A stretch of DNA of 64,000 nt, taken from Petrotoga olearia DSM 13574. Its GTDB lineage: Bacteria; Thermotogota; Thermotogae; Petrotogales; Petrotogaceae. Location of the stretch: NCBI RefSeq assembly GCF_002895525.1, contig NZ_AZRL01000012.1, forward strand, positions 186,001 to 250,000, given 5' to 3'. Position 1 is the stretch's first letter; each line of letters opens with the position of its first letter. The notes below the pieces were generated by a model. It ran no database searches. It saw nothing but the letters and a program-made list of their open reading frames with translations, and was not told the origin of the DNA. Position numbers and translations under genes: made by a program. Shown piece after piece: positions 34,592-42,814 of the stretch.

Positions 34592-35717
34592 AATTCATCC
34601 CTCCCAAGTAGACATTGGAGTAAATTTCAAATGCCAAACTCAAAATTATTACAGATAAAAATATTATAAGCACAGGTTCGATCATTTTCATAATTTTATC
34701 TGAAGTGCTTTTAAATGTTGAATAATAATAGTTTTCTAAGAAGTCAAATACCTCTTTATAATTTCCTTTCCTCTTTGAGACGCTCATTGTTAAAGAAAAT
34801 TCTTTAACGTCTTTGATTTTTGAAAAAACCTCCGTAAGATCTTTCCCTTTTTCTATATCCAAATAGACTGTTAAGAAAGTGGATGATATATACTGTGAAT
34901 TCGTATTAGAAAGGACTATTTCTAAGGCGTTGTATATTGTGAGACCACTTTTTAAAAGTAAGTTAACGTTCCTTGTGAATTCATGAAGTATGTAATTCTT
35001 GTACAAGAATTTTAAAAACGGAATCTTTGTCCAAATAATGTCGTTCCCCTTGCCTATCCAGAAAGTTATCAACCCGAAGAAGAAAAATATCAACAAACTT
35101 ATCAACATGTAAGTTGATAAGTTGAGATTAATATCGTATCCTAAAAGAGTAGAAAACTGTGGAATAACCCAAAAATTTAGAAGAAAAAGCAAAACTAAAA
35201 TTGATGAAAGGATTAGTAGTGGATAAATTAATGATTTTTCGGCGGTAGACCTGGAGAGTTTGACGTTGTTATAGTAATCTTTTAAATTGGATAAGTTTTC
35301 TCTTAAAATTAGCGTTGTCTTTGAGATATTTATTGTATACCTAAAGTAGTTATCTATTTCAGGAAAGTCAAATGCGGTTTTGTAGTCTAATCCTTTTTTT
35401 ACTAAAAAGTATCCTTTAAAAACAACACCTCTTATGAACTTATCAACCTGTTCGTTGAAAACTAAAAATTCCATAGCTTCGAAGAGGGTCAGCCCAGAGT
35501 TTACAAGGAGGTACAGATTATCAACAAGGCTGATCATTTGATCAATATTGAATTTTTTACTGTTGAAATAAAAGTTATCAACATTGATGTTGATAACTCT
35601 GATATTGAGGTTAGACAGAATATCATAAATTTCTTCTTTATCTTTTACAAGTAATAGACATTCGTATCTTTTATTTGATGATCTTTCTTCAACTTCCACC
35701 TTGTAAAGTTTTTTCAC
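34569..35717 (-). CDS. pilC: PilC/GspF inner-membrane platform protein
   Basis: This is the integral membrane platform of type IV pilus or type II secretion systems. Two T2SSF domains are visible (residues about 55-180 and 245-365), each starting with a helical cytoplasmic part (SLVDNLYLLVNSGLTLFEAME; EFTRNVNLLLKSGLTIYNALE) and followed by long membrane helices. Length 382. It starts at GTG 35717. The ATPases PilB/PilT are not in this window. With comM and the pilin gene it points to a DNA-uptake or twitching machine. Confidence 0.92.
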   Translation of the reverse strand: MKKLYKVEVEERSSNKRYECLLLVKDKEEIYDILSNLNIRVININVDNFYFNSKKFNIDQMISLVDNLYLLVNSGLTLFEAMEFLVFNEQVDKFIRGVVFKGYFLVKKGLDYKTAFDFPEIDNYFRYTINISKTTLILRENLSNLKDYYNNVKLSRSTAEKSLIYPLLILSSILVLLFLLNFWVIPQFSTLLGYDINLNLSTYMLISLLIFFFFGLITFWIGKGNDIIWTKIPFLKFLYKNYILHEFTRNVNLLLKSGLTIYNALEIVLSNTNSQYISSTFLTVYLDIEKGKDLTEVFSKIKDVKEFSLTMSVSKRKGNYKEVFDFLENYYYSTFKSTSDKIMKMIEPVLIIFLSVIILSLAFEIYSNVYLGGMNFEMGSTF

Positions 35718-35730
35718 CTTTTCCCTTCTT

Positions 35731-36369
35731 TTATCCTTTGAAATGTACCTTATTTTTTGTTTTTATTTCATCCATGACCAATTCGTAAAAGTATCTGCTT
35801 CTCATAACTTGAATGGATTTGTATAATCTTTGTATGGTTGAAGATTTGTGATAATTATATGGTGAATCATAGATTTCTATTTCTTCACCTTCATACTTTA
35901 ATAATGAGTAGCAAGGTGTTCTTGAAAATGAAGCGGTATTGTACCATCCTTGAAATGGTGGCCTGATACCAGGTAAGAGGGTAGAATAGAAAAAACTTTC
36001 TTGAATGGTGCTGATCTTTTTAGTTGTTATTTCTTCGGTTTTTAAATTCATCAGTTCGATTTCTAAAGGAAAATCTAATTTGGCGTCTTCTTTTAATTGA
36101 TATTTATACTTTCCTAAATTTGAAGAAAGTTTGAGACAATTTTTTATGTTTCCAACAAAAAAGTAATCTTTGTCTATGGTATTTAAGTAAGGCTTTAAAC
36201 TCTTTAAAGTTTGATGAAGGATCTTTTCTTTTTTGAGTTGAAAACAGGCGATACAAAATCCTGTGATACCGTTGGTGATGATTTTATCGTAACTTGATAG
36301 ATCTAAATCTTTCAAATTTTCAGCTGCTTTAATTCCTTGCCATCCAAAACCTCCGCTTACTAAAATCAT
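35731..36369 (-). CDS. Uncharacterised protein coupled to patatin
   Basis: This protein of 212 residues is not recognised. It starts with ILVSGGFGWQGIKAAENL, which resembles a nucleotide or sugar-binding glycine turn, and has a two-cysteine segment (GITGFCIACFQLKKEK). The C-terminal half is rich in Tyr and Ser (PPFQGWYNTASFSRTPCYSLL). Its ATG overlaps the patatin stop (ATGA), so the two proteins are made together. The pilC gene follows 14 bp later. Confidence 0.6.
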   Translation of the reverse strand: MILVSGGFGWQGIKAAENLKDLDLSSYDKIITNGITGFCIACFQLKKEKILHQTLKSLKPYLNTIDKDYFFVGNIKNCLKLSSNLGKYKYQLKEDAKLDFPLEIELMNLKTEEITTKKISTIQESFFYSTLLPGIRPPFQGWYNTASFSRTPCYSLLKYEGEEIEIYDSPYNYHKSSTIQRLYKSIQVMRSRYFYELVMDEIKTKNKVHFKG

Positions 36370-37169
36370 GATATTTTCTCCAAGATTTCTTCTTTTCTTT
36401 CTAAAACAGCTTTTCTCCCAGTATCTATTAACGCTTCTGTTTGTGTGAAATCTAAAGTATTAAAGTCTTGTGTGGGCAATTCGATAAGTACGTTAGCAAA
36501 CTTTTCCGTTAAATTATCGTATATATTTTCTCTTATTGTATCCATCCTATCAAAAGCTTGAGAGGCATTTTTTATTTCCTCGTATTTTATCTTTTTTGAT
36601 AAAAGTTTTAGAGCGATAATTTTATCTGCATCAACTTTTTTAGCTGTTAGGATAGGTAGCTTTTCCAAGGATCCACCATCTATGTATTTGTTACCGTTTA
36701 TTTTAACAGGCTTGAATGCACCAGGCATAGCCATACTAGCCTTTAAAGCTGGGAATAAAGGGCCTTCACCAAAAATTTCCAAATTTCCACTTTCCATTTT
36801 TACAGCAGTGCAATAGAATTTAATTTTTAAATCTTCAAAAGTGATATTTTTAAATACCTTTTTTAATATATAAAAATAAAGAAAAGAGGGTAAAGTTGAT
36901 GGTAGCAAGTTTGCACCAATGCACGTCAAAATAGGAGGTATTTTGCGCGATGCAGGTACTTTTTTTATAAAAGTAGCTTTTTGTAACCTTAAGGCATATT
37001 CATATAGTAATTTGGAGTCCCCTAAAACGGCATACCCAGCACCTACAAGTGCACCAATACTTGTACCAACAACCATATCAAATTTAATTCCCATTTTTTC
37101 AAGTTCTAACAGTGCTCCAACGTGGGCAGCACCTTTAGCTCCGCCACCAGATAAAGCAACCCCAAGCAA
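36366..37169 (-). CDS. Patatin-like phospholipase (RssA type)
   Basis: This is a patatin-fold serine hydrolase, probably acting on phospholipids at the inner membrane. The oxyanion motif is GGGAKG (8-13), the nucleophile S37 is in GTSIG, and the catalytic dyad aspartate D164 is in YIDGG. Length 267. It lies 2 bp after alaS and starts the patatin-unknown-pilC run. There is no signal peptide, so it is cytoplasmic. Confidence 0.92.
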   Translation of the reverse strand: MLGVALSGGGAKGAAHVGALLELEKMGIKFDMVVGTSIGALVGAGYAVLGDSKLLYEYALRLQKATFIKKVPASRKIPPILTCIGANLLPSTLPSFLYFYILKKVFKNITFEDLKIKFYCTAVKMESGNLEIFGEGPLFPALKASMAMPGAFKPVKINGNKYIDGGSLEKLPILTAKKVDADKIIALKLLSKKIKYEEIKNASQAFDRMDTIRENIYDNLTEKFANVLIELPTQDFNTLDFTQTEALIDTGRKAVLERKEEILEKIS

Positions 37170-37171
37170 TA

Positions 37172-39802
37172 TTAAACCTCCATAAAATCATTTATGTGTT
37201 CTATCACTTCTTTCACTTTATTAACATATTTTCCTCCGGCTTGTGCGAAAGTTGGTCCGCCACCGCCACCGCCACCTAAATAAGAGGCTATTTTTCTCGC
37301 GATATTTCCGGCGTGGAATTTTTTAGAAATGTCTTTAGATACCTTGACTACCAAACTCACTTGATCGTTGTTATTCTTGTTGAAAAGAATCACAACGCCT
37401 CTACCCAACTTTTGAAGTAAGATATCGGCTGTGTTGGCATGAACGTCTTTTTCCAAGTTTTCTAATTGAGCTACTACTACCTTTTCGCCTTTAATGATTT
37501 GTGGAGTTTGGGCTAATCTTTCAATATTTTTTGTGGCTAATTGAAATTGAAGTTGTTTAATTTCTTTTTCTTGATTTTTGATAGTTTTTAGGATGCCTTG
37601 GATTTTATCTGGTATCTGATCCCTTGATGAGTCCAACATTTTGGATAAATTAATTATGATACTTTCCAGTTCTGTAACGTAGTTAAGACTTTCAAGACCA
37701 GTAATAGCTTCTATTCTTCTAACTCCTGAAGAGATGGAAGATTCTTCCAGAATCTTGAAGAGACCTATTTCTCCTGTGTTGAAAACATGTGTGCCTCCAC
37801 AGAGTTCTCTTGAGAAATCGTCTATTTCCACAATTCTTACCATTTCTCCGTATTTTTCTTCAAATAAGGCTATAACATCCATATTTTTCGCTTCTTCCAA
37901 GCTTTTTAGGTATATATTAACAGGGATAGCTTTTTGTATTTGTTCGTTTACGAGGTATTCTATTTGCTTTATTTGATCTGGTGTCAAAGGTTCATAATGT
38001 GTGAAATCAAATCTTAGTCTTTCCGGAGCCACGTATGAACCGGCCTGCCTTATATGCTCTCCAATTACTTTTCTTAATGCAGAATGTAAAAGATGGGTGG
38101 CGGTATGGTTTTTCTCTGTTGCTTTTCTCTTTTTTTCATCAACTTTTAGAAACACTCTTTCTCCGTTTTTTATACTACCTTTTTTTATTTTTACTAGGTG
38201 AGATATTATCCCATTTCTTATAGGTTTGACATGTATAACTTCAGCTTCGAATGTTTCATTGTAGATAATACCGTTATCGGAGATTTGCCCTCCTCTTTCA
38301 GCATAAAAAGGTGTTTTAGAGAAAAATAGTTCAATTTCGTCACCATCTTGAGCTTGTTGGACAATACTTTCTCCTTTGATTATAAGCTGGATTTCTTCGA
38401 TAGAACTTAGTTTATCATAACCAATAAATTCTGTTGGAGTCAAAAATTCATCGATTTCTTTGTAAATTTGTTTGGCTGTATCATACTCTACTTTACCAGA
38501 AGCTGCTCTGGCCATCTCTCTTTGTTTGTTCATCAGTTCTGTGAATTCTTTTTCATCGACTTCTATCCCTTTTTCGGATAATATCTCTTTTGTGAGATCC
38601 AAAGGAAACCCGTATGTGTCGTAAAGTTCGAAGGCGATTTTTCCAGATAATGTAGCTTCGTTGTTTAAGTTTTGAATTATGTTGTTTAACCTTTCCATAC
38701 CTTTTTCCATCGTCTCAAAAAACTTTTCTTCTTCCATAGAGGAAATATCTTTAATTAAACCTTCTTTTTCGATAAGTTCTGGATAGATATTACTCATTTT
38801 TTTAATCACTTTTTCAAGAATACTGTTTAAAAAAGGCTCTTTTGCTCCTAACAAAGCTCCATGCCGTACAGCCCTTCTTATTAATCTTCTTAAAACATAG
38901 CCTCTTCCTTCATTTGATGGTATAATTCCTTCAGTTATTAGAAAAGCAATCGCCCTTGAGTGATCAGCTATTACTTTTATTGATACATCTTTGCTTTTAT
39001 TTTCTCTAAACTTTACATCGAAGATTCGTTGTATTTCTTCTATTGTTTCCCTGAATAGATCAGAGTCAAAATTATCGTATTTGCCTTGAGCCACTGCGCA
39101 GATCCTTTCAAAACCCGCACCGGTATCAATGTTTTTTCTTGGCAAAGGTGAAAGCTTTCCATTTTCATCGGAATAATATTCAGTGAAAACTATGTTCCAA
39201 ATCTCAACAAATCGTCCACAATCGCATGCGGGAGTGCAATTTTCTTTATCAGGACAGTCTTTGGTATACCCTGTATCAAAGTATATTTCTGAACAAGGGC
39301 CACATGGACCTGTTGGGCCTGCAGGTCCCCACCAGTTTTCTTCTTTACCAAATCTTAGTATTTTATTTTCAGGTATCTTGATATCATCTTTCCAGATATT
39401 AAAAGCCTCATCATCAGTTTCATACACAGAAGCCCATAATTTTTCAGCTGGAAGTTCTAATTCTTCTGTTAAAAATTCCCACGCCCATTTTATAGCCTCT
39501 TTTTTGAAGTAATCCCCAAAAGAAAAGTTCCCTAACATCTCAAAAAAGGTGTGATGTCTGGGGGTTCTTCCAACATTTTCTATATCGTTTGTTCTTAAAC
39601 ATTTTTGACATGTGGTTATTCTCGTATACGTGGGTTCAACTTTTCCCCAAAATATTGGTTTAAAAGGGACCATTCCAGCCACCGTAAACAACAATTGGGG
39701 ATCGTTTGGAATCAAAGAAGAACTAGGTAGCCTTTTATGACCTTTTTTTTCAAAAAAATGCAAAAACTTTTCTCTGATCTCTTCAGAGGTGAAGTATTTC
39801 AT
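37172..39802 (-). CDS. alaS: Alanyl-tRNA synthetase
   Basis: AlaRS charges tRNA-Ala and edits Ser/Gly errors. The 876 residues include the class II core (FTVAGMVPFKPIFWGK, PRHHTFFEMLGNFSFGDYF), a cysteine-rich insertion (CPDKENCTPACDCG), the editing domain with HTATH and CGGTH zinc residues, and the C-terminal C-Ala glycine run (YLGGGGGGGPTFAQAGG). Domain order and length are normal. A -10 (TATAAT, minus strand, 39830-39835) lies just upstream. Confidence 0.98.
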   Translation of the reverse strand: MKYFTSEEIREKFLHFFEKKGHKRLPSSSLIPNDPQLLFTVAGMVPFKPIFWGKVEPTYTRITTCQKCLRTNDIENVGRTPRHHTFFEMLGNFSFGDYFKKEAIKWAWEFLTEELELPAEKLWASVYETDDEAFNIWKDDIKIPENKILRFGKEENWWGPAGPTGPCGPCSEIYFDTGYTKDCPDKENCTPACDCGRFVEIWNIVFTEYYSDENGKLSPLPRKNIDTGAGFERICAVAQGKYDNFDSDLFRETIEEIQRIFDVKFRENKSKDVSIKVIADHSRAIAFLITEGIIPSNEGRGYVLRRLIRRAVRHGALLGAKEPFLNSILEKVIKKMSNIYPELIEKEGLIKDISSMEEEKFFETMEKGMERLNNIIQNLNNEATLSGKIAFELYDTYGFPLDLTKEILSEKGIEVDEKEFTELMNKQREMARAASGKVEYDTAKQIYKEIDEFLTPTEFIGYDKLSSIEEIQLIIKGESIVQQAQDGDEIELFFSKTPFYAERGGQISDNGIIYNETFEAEVIHVKPIRNGIISHLVKIKKGSIKNGERVFLKVDEKKRKATEKNHTATHLLHSALRKVIGEHIRQAGSYVAPERLRFDFTHYEPLTPDQIKQIEYLVNEQIQKAIPVNIYLKSLEEAKNMDVIALFEEKYGEMVRIVEIDDFSRELCGGTHVFNTGEIGLFKILEESSISSGVRRIEAITGLESLNYVTELESIIINLSKMLDSSRDQIPDKIQGILKTIKNQEKEIKQLQFQLATKNIERLAQTPQIIKGEKVVVAQLENLEKDVHANTADILLQKLGRGVVILFNKNNNDQVSLVVKVSKDISKKFHAGNIARKIASYLGGGGGGGPTFAQAGGKYVNKVKEVIEHINDFMEV

Positions 39803-39829
39803 GTATTAAATTCCTCCTAATTTTTTCAA

Positions 39830-39835
39830 ATTATA
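39830..39835 (-). promoter_or_regulatory. -10 box of alaS
   Basis: TATAAT on the minus strand, 28 bp before the alaS start codon; the -35 is weak. Confidence 0.45.
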
Positions 39836-39879
39836 CTTGACTTTGAAAAATCTGAAACCTACTTTAGCTCCCCTTCACC

Positions 39880-40010
39880 CAAACATTACGGGGTAAACCC
39901 CTTAAGATCCCCGAACACATTTGCTTCGCAAATGAGAATGAGGATGTTACTTCAGAATTATAAAGAACTATTTTGCACAAAGCTGCAAAAGGGCTTCGCC
40001 CTGTAACCCT
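39880..40010. repeat. Cluster of short hairpins related to the 31-kb repeats
   Basis: Hairpins in series are GGGG-TAAA-CCCC, CATTTGC-TTC-GCAAATG, TTTGCA-CAAAGC-TGCAAA and AGGGC-TTC-GCCCT. The last two, joined directly, match the TTTGCAC...GCAAA-GGGGCTTCGCCCC block at about 31244-31278. Confidence 0.75.
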
Positions 40011-40079
40011 TTTAAAATCAAAATTTTATTTTTGAAAATCTTTTTATTTATAAAGGGTCTATTTTCTTTTTTAACCCAA

Positions 40080-40475
40080 TTAATATTTAACTACTAAATA
40101 AGCGGTATTATTATCTATAAGTATATTGTTGTTAATATTTTTTAGCTCTGTTGCGGAAGGGGTGTCACCGGTGTATTGTATTTTGATTTCTAAAGGGTTA
40201 GTCGAATCTATTTCTATATTTTCTGGTTTAGAAGTTAAGTATTCATCAGACAAAAGTTTCTCAAATGTCAAGTCACTTAAGTTGGGATTAAAAATACCAT
40301 AGTTCATTACGGCAATTTGGACGTTTTGCATCTCAGTTACCACTTTAACTGCGTTAGCTCGATTGATAAGTCCTCTAACTGATGGGATGGCGATGCTTGC
40401 GAGGATCGAAATGATCCCCAAGACTATTAGAACCTCAACCAGTGTGAAACCTTCCTTAAATTTTTTGTTTTTCAT
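40080..40475 (-). CDS. pilA: Type IV pilin (major-pilin type)
   Basis: A short basic leader (MKNKKFKEG) is followed by F+1-T-L-V-E+5-VLIVLGIISILASIAIPS, the classical prepilin peptidase site and N-methylated helix. The mature part is about 122 residues with a small C-terminal domain. It sits alone between cdsA and alaS, 9 bp after cdsA. It is the probable main subunit for the PilC-type system encoded 5 kb away. The gene symbol is by class, not by proven orthology. Confidence 0.9.
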   Translation of the reverse strand: MKNKKFKEGFTLVEVLIVLGIISILASIAIPSVRGLINRANAVKVVTEMQNVQIAVMNYGIFNPNLSDLTFEKLLSDEYLTSKPENIEIDSTNPLEIKIQYTGDTPSATELKNINNNILIDNNTAYLVVKY

Positions 40476-40484
40476 TTTTTCCCC

Positions 40485-41330
40485 CTATATCCAAAGTATT
40501 CTCAACAAAAAATACCACATTGGGGTTACGATCAACAGACCATCAATTCTGTCGAGCATCCCCCCATGACCTGGTAGGATTTCTCCTGAGTCTTTTACAT
40601 TATAATACCTTTTAATAATTGATTCTGTTAGATCTCCAATGGTATCAAAGAAACCTACCATCAACGCTAAGATAACGGCCTGCAAAAAGGTTATTTTTTG
40701 AATAGCTCCAAATAAAATCCCAATGGAATCAAATATAAGTATATAAGCAAAAGTGAAAAAGATGCCACCTAATAATCCCTCCCAACTTTTTTTTGGTGAA
40801 AAATGCGGAGAAAGTTTATGCTTACCGAAACTCAATCCAAAAAAATATGCACCAGCATCATAAGCCCATACTGCAGTTAATGCTAAAATCGCCATCCCTG
40901 GTCCATAGTTCAAATGAATCAAATAAAAGTTTGAAAGGAAAAAAGATACGTAGATAATACTTAATGCAGAAGATTCTATAAACCTTTTTGTGTGAGTTAT
41001 CTCTTTAACTAAAAGCATAATCGAAAATACTGACGCTACAAAGGCTAAGAAAAATATTCCTTCACTTTCAAAAGGTAAAATTCCTCTATATTCTGCCTCC
41101 AAAGAGAACCCATATATAAGACTGGATGTCCCTATAATAAAAGTTAGCAGAAGCTTGATGAAGTCGTTTTTTACATCGCTTGTAAATAGTTCAATCAATT
41201 CAAAGGAAGCTAACATTACTATAGTTGTAACCAATCCTAAAAGAGTGGGATATGTTAGATAAGAAAAAACAACTATTGGTCCAATAATTACACCTGATAA
41301 TACTCTTGTCCAAAGTTCTTTTTTATTCAA
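40485..41330 (-). CDS. cdsA: Phosphatidate cytidylyltransferase
   Basis: CdsA makes CDP-diacylglycerol from phosphatidate and CTP at the membrane, the branch point for phospholipids. The signature is in the C-terminal part: SPKKSWEGLLGG, then VGFFDTIGDLTESIIKRYYNVKDSGEILPGHGGMLDRIDG (read as consecutive conserved blocks S..K..D...D). It has 281 residues and about eight helices. It is part of frr-uppS-cdsA, the usual order. Confidence 0.97.
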   Translation of the reverse strand: MNKKELWTRVLSGVIIGPIVVFSYLTYPTLLGLVTTIVMLASFELIELFTSDVKNDFIKLLLTFIIGTSSLIYGFSLEAEYRGILPFESEGIFFLAFVASVFSIMLLVKEITHTKRFIESSALSIIYVSFFLSNFYLIHLNYGPGMAILALTAVWAYDAGAYFFGLSFGKHKLSPHFSPKKSWEGLLGGIFFTFAYILIFDSIGILFGAIQKITFLQAVILALMVGFFDTIGDLTESIIKRYYNVKDSGEILPGHGGMLDRIDGLLIVTPMWYFLLRILWI

Positions 41331-41398
41331 AAGTTTTCCCCCATATCTTTGAATAATATAGTTTTTGAAAATCTTTTTATTTCTAAAATACCTACAAC

Positions 41399-42097
41399 TT
41401 ACTTGCTAATTATACCGCCAAACCGTCTTTCTCTTTTAGCATAATCTAAAAGGGCGTTTAGGTAATCATCATAAGAAAAATCAGGCCATAAAGTTTCTGT
41501 AAAGTACAGTTCCGAATAAGCAGATTGCCAAAGTAAGAAGTTGCTTAATCTTTGCTCACCTGCGGTTCTTATTATCAAATCAGGATAGGGAACATCCGGT
41601 AAATAAAGGTTGTTGTCAATATCTTCTTTTGTAACTGTTGTCTTTTTATCTTCCAAAATTTTATTAACTGCATCTAAAATCTCTTGCCTCCCACTGTAAT
41701 TCAAGGCAAGGATCAAATTGAAATCTTCATTATTTTTACTTATGTCTTCAATTTCTTTACAAGTCTTTATAAGACTTTCTGGTAGTTTGTTAATTCTTCC
41801 TAAAAATCTTACATTTACACCATTTTCTATGATTCGTTTAAGGTTATTTTCAAAGTATCTTATGAATAATTCGAATAAAAATTCTATTTCATTTTGTGGC
41901 CTTTTCCAATTTTCTTCTGAAAAGGTGTATAAGGTAAGATAATTAATTCCAAATTCTTTAGACCACTCAATAACCTTTTGAGCAGTTTCAGCACCCTTTT
42001 GGTGTCCATAGTTTCTATCAAATCCACTTTTAGTTGCCCATCTTCCGTTTCCATCCATAATTATACCAACATGAGTAGGTACCTTCGGAAGTTTCAT
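41399..42097 (-). CDS. uppS: Undecaprenyl diphosphate synthase
   Basis: UppS builds the C55 lipid carrier for cell-wall synthesis. The catalytic segment IIMDGNGRWA (with the essential Asp) is near residues 13-22, followed by GHQKGAETAQKVIEW, LTLYTFSEENWKRP and the C-terminal DLIIRTAGEQRLSNFLLWQSAYSE (conserved R, S, N). It has 232 residues. It is 16 bp after frr. Confidence 0.97.
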   Translation of the reverse strand: MKLPKVPTHVGIIMDGNGRWATKSGFDRNYGHQKGAETAQKVIEWSKEFGINYLTLYTFSEENWKRPQNEIEFLFELFIRYFENNLKRIIENGVNVRFLGRINKLPESLIKTCKEIEDISKNNEDFNLILALNYSGRQEILDAVNKILEDKKTTVTKEDIDNNLYLPDVPYPDLIIRTAGEQRLSNFLLWQSAYSELYFTETLWPDFSYDDYLNALLDYAKRERRFGGIISK

Positions 42098-42113
42098 ATT
42101 TTATTTTCCACCT

Positions 42114-42677
42114 TTATGACTCCATGATCTCTTTTTCTTTTCTTTGGAATATTTTTTCTGCTTCTTCTTCTTTTTCTTTCAAGATATCTTGGATTTCGTC
42201 TTCAATTTTTTTTGCTTCATCCTCACTTAAAGAGCCGTCGTTCTTTGTTTCTTTAACCTTTTTTATATCGTCTCTTCTTATGTTTCGTAAAGCCACTTTT
42301 GTTTCTTCTAGCATCTCTTTTACAGCTTTTACCAATTTTCTTCTTTCTTCAATAGTGGGATTTGGAAAAGATACCCTTACTACGTTACCATCATTTATAG
42401 CGTGAAAACCAAAATTAGAAGCGTTTATTGCTTTTTCTATGGGTTCAAGCATCTTTTTATCCCATGGGGTGATCACAACGGTTCTTTCTTCTCCAACAGT
42501 TAAGGTTGCGACTTGGTTGATGGGAGTTGGCACACCGTAGTAATCCACTTTTATATCCTCAAAAATAGCGGTAGTAGGTCTTCCAGTTCTTACTTTTTTT
42601 AATTCGTCCTCAAAATGTTCGATGGTTTTTTCCATTTTCTCTTCTGCTTCCTTCGCATAAGAACTTTTCTTTGCCAT
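42114..42677 (-). CDS. frr: Ribosome recycling factor
   Basis: RRF splits post-termination ribosomes with EF-G. The real start is ATG 42677 (MAKKSSYAKEAEEKM) after SD GGAGGTGA; an upstream in-frame ATG at 42740 is unlikely. It has 187 residues and the family motifs LKKVRTGRPTTAIFEDIKVDYYG, VATLTVGEERT and ALRNIRRDDIKK (read as blocks). It starts the frr-uppS-cdsA group. Confidence 0.97.
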   Translation of the reverse strand: MAKKSSYAKEAEEKMEKTIEHFEDELKKVRTGRPTTAIFEDIKVDYYGVPTPINQVATLTVGEERTVVITPWDKKMLEPIEKAINASNFGFHAINDGNVVRVSFPNPTIEERRKLVKAVKEMLEETKVALRNIRRDDIKKVKETKNDGSLSEDEAKKIEDEIQDILKEKEEEAEKIFQRKEKEIMES

Positions 42678-42742
42678 GACTTCACCTCCGCAGAAAAACT
42701 TTAGAAATGTTTTTATGTTTAGATAAACGTAATTCAGCAAAT

Positions 42743-42751
42743 ATTATATCA
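42743..42751 (-). promoter_or_regulatory. Extended -10 promoter of frr
   Basis: The minus strand reads TGATATAAT, 65 bp before the frr ATG. Confidence 0.6.
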
Positions 42752-42772
42752 CACGGAAGGGTTTTTCTAATA

Positions 42773-42781
42773 TGATATAAT
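42773..42781 (+). promoter_or_regulatory. Extended -10 promoter of the metallophosphatase
   Basis: The plus strand reads TGATATAAT, 33 bp before the GTG start. It is back to back with the frr promoter. Confidence 0.65.
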
Positions 42782-42814
42782 TAAAAGTGAAAAACACCGA
42801 AAGGGGGAAATTTT

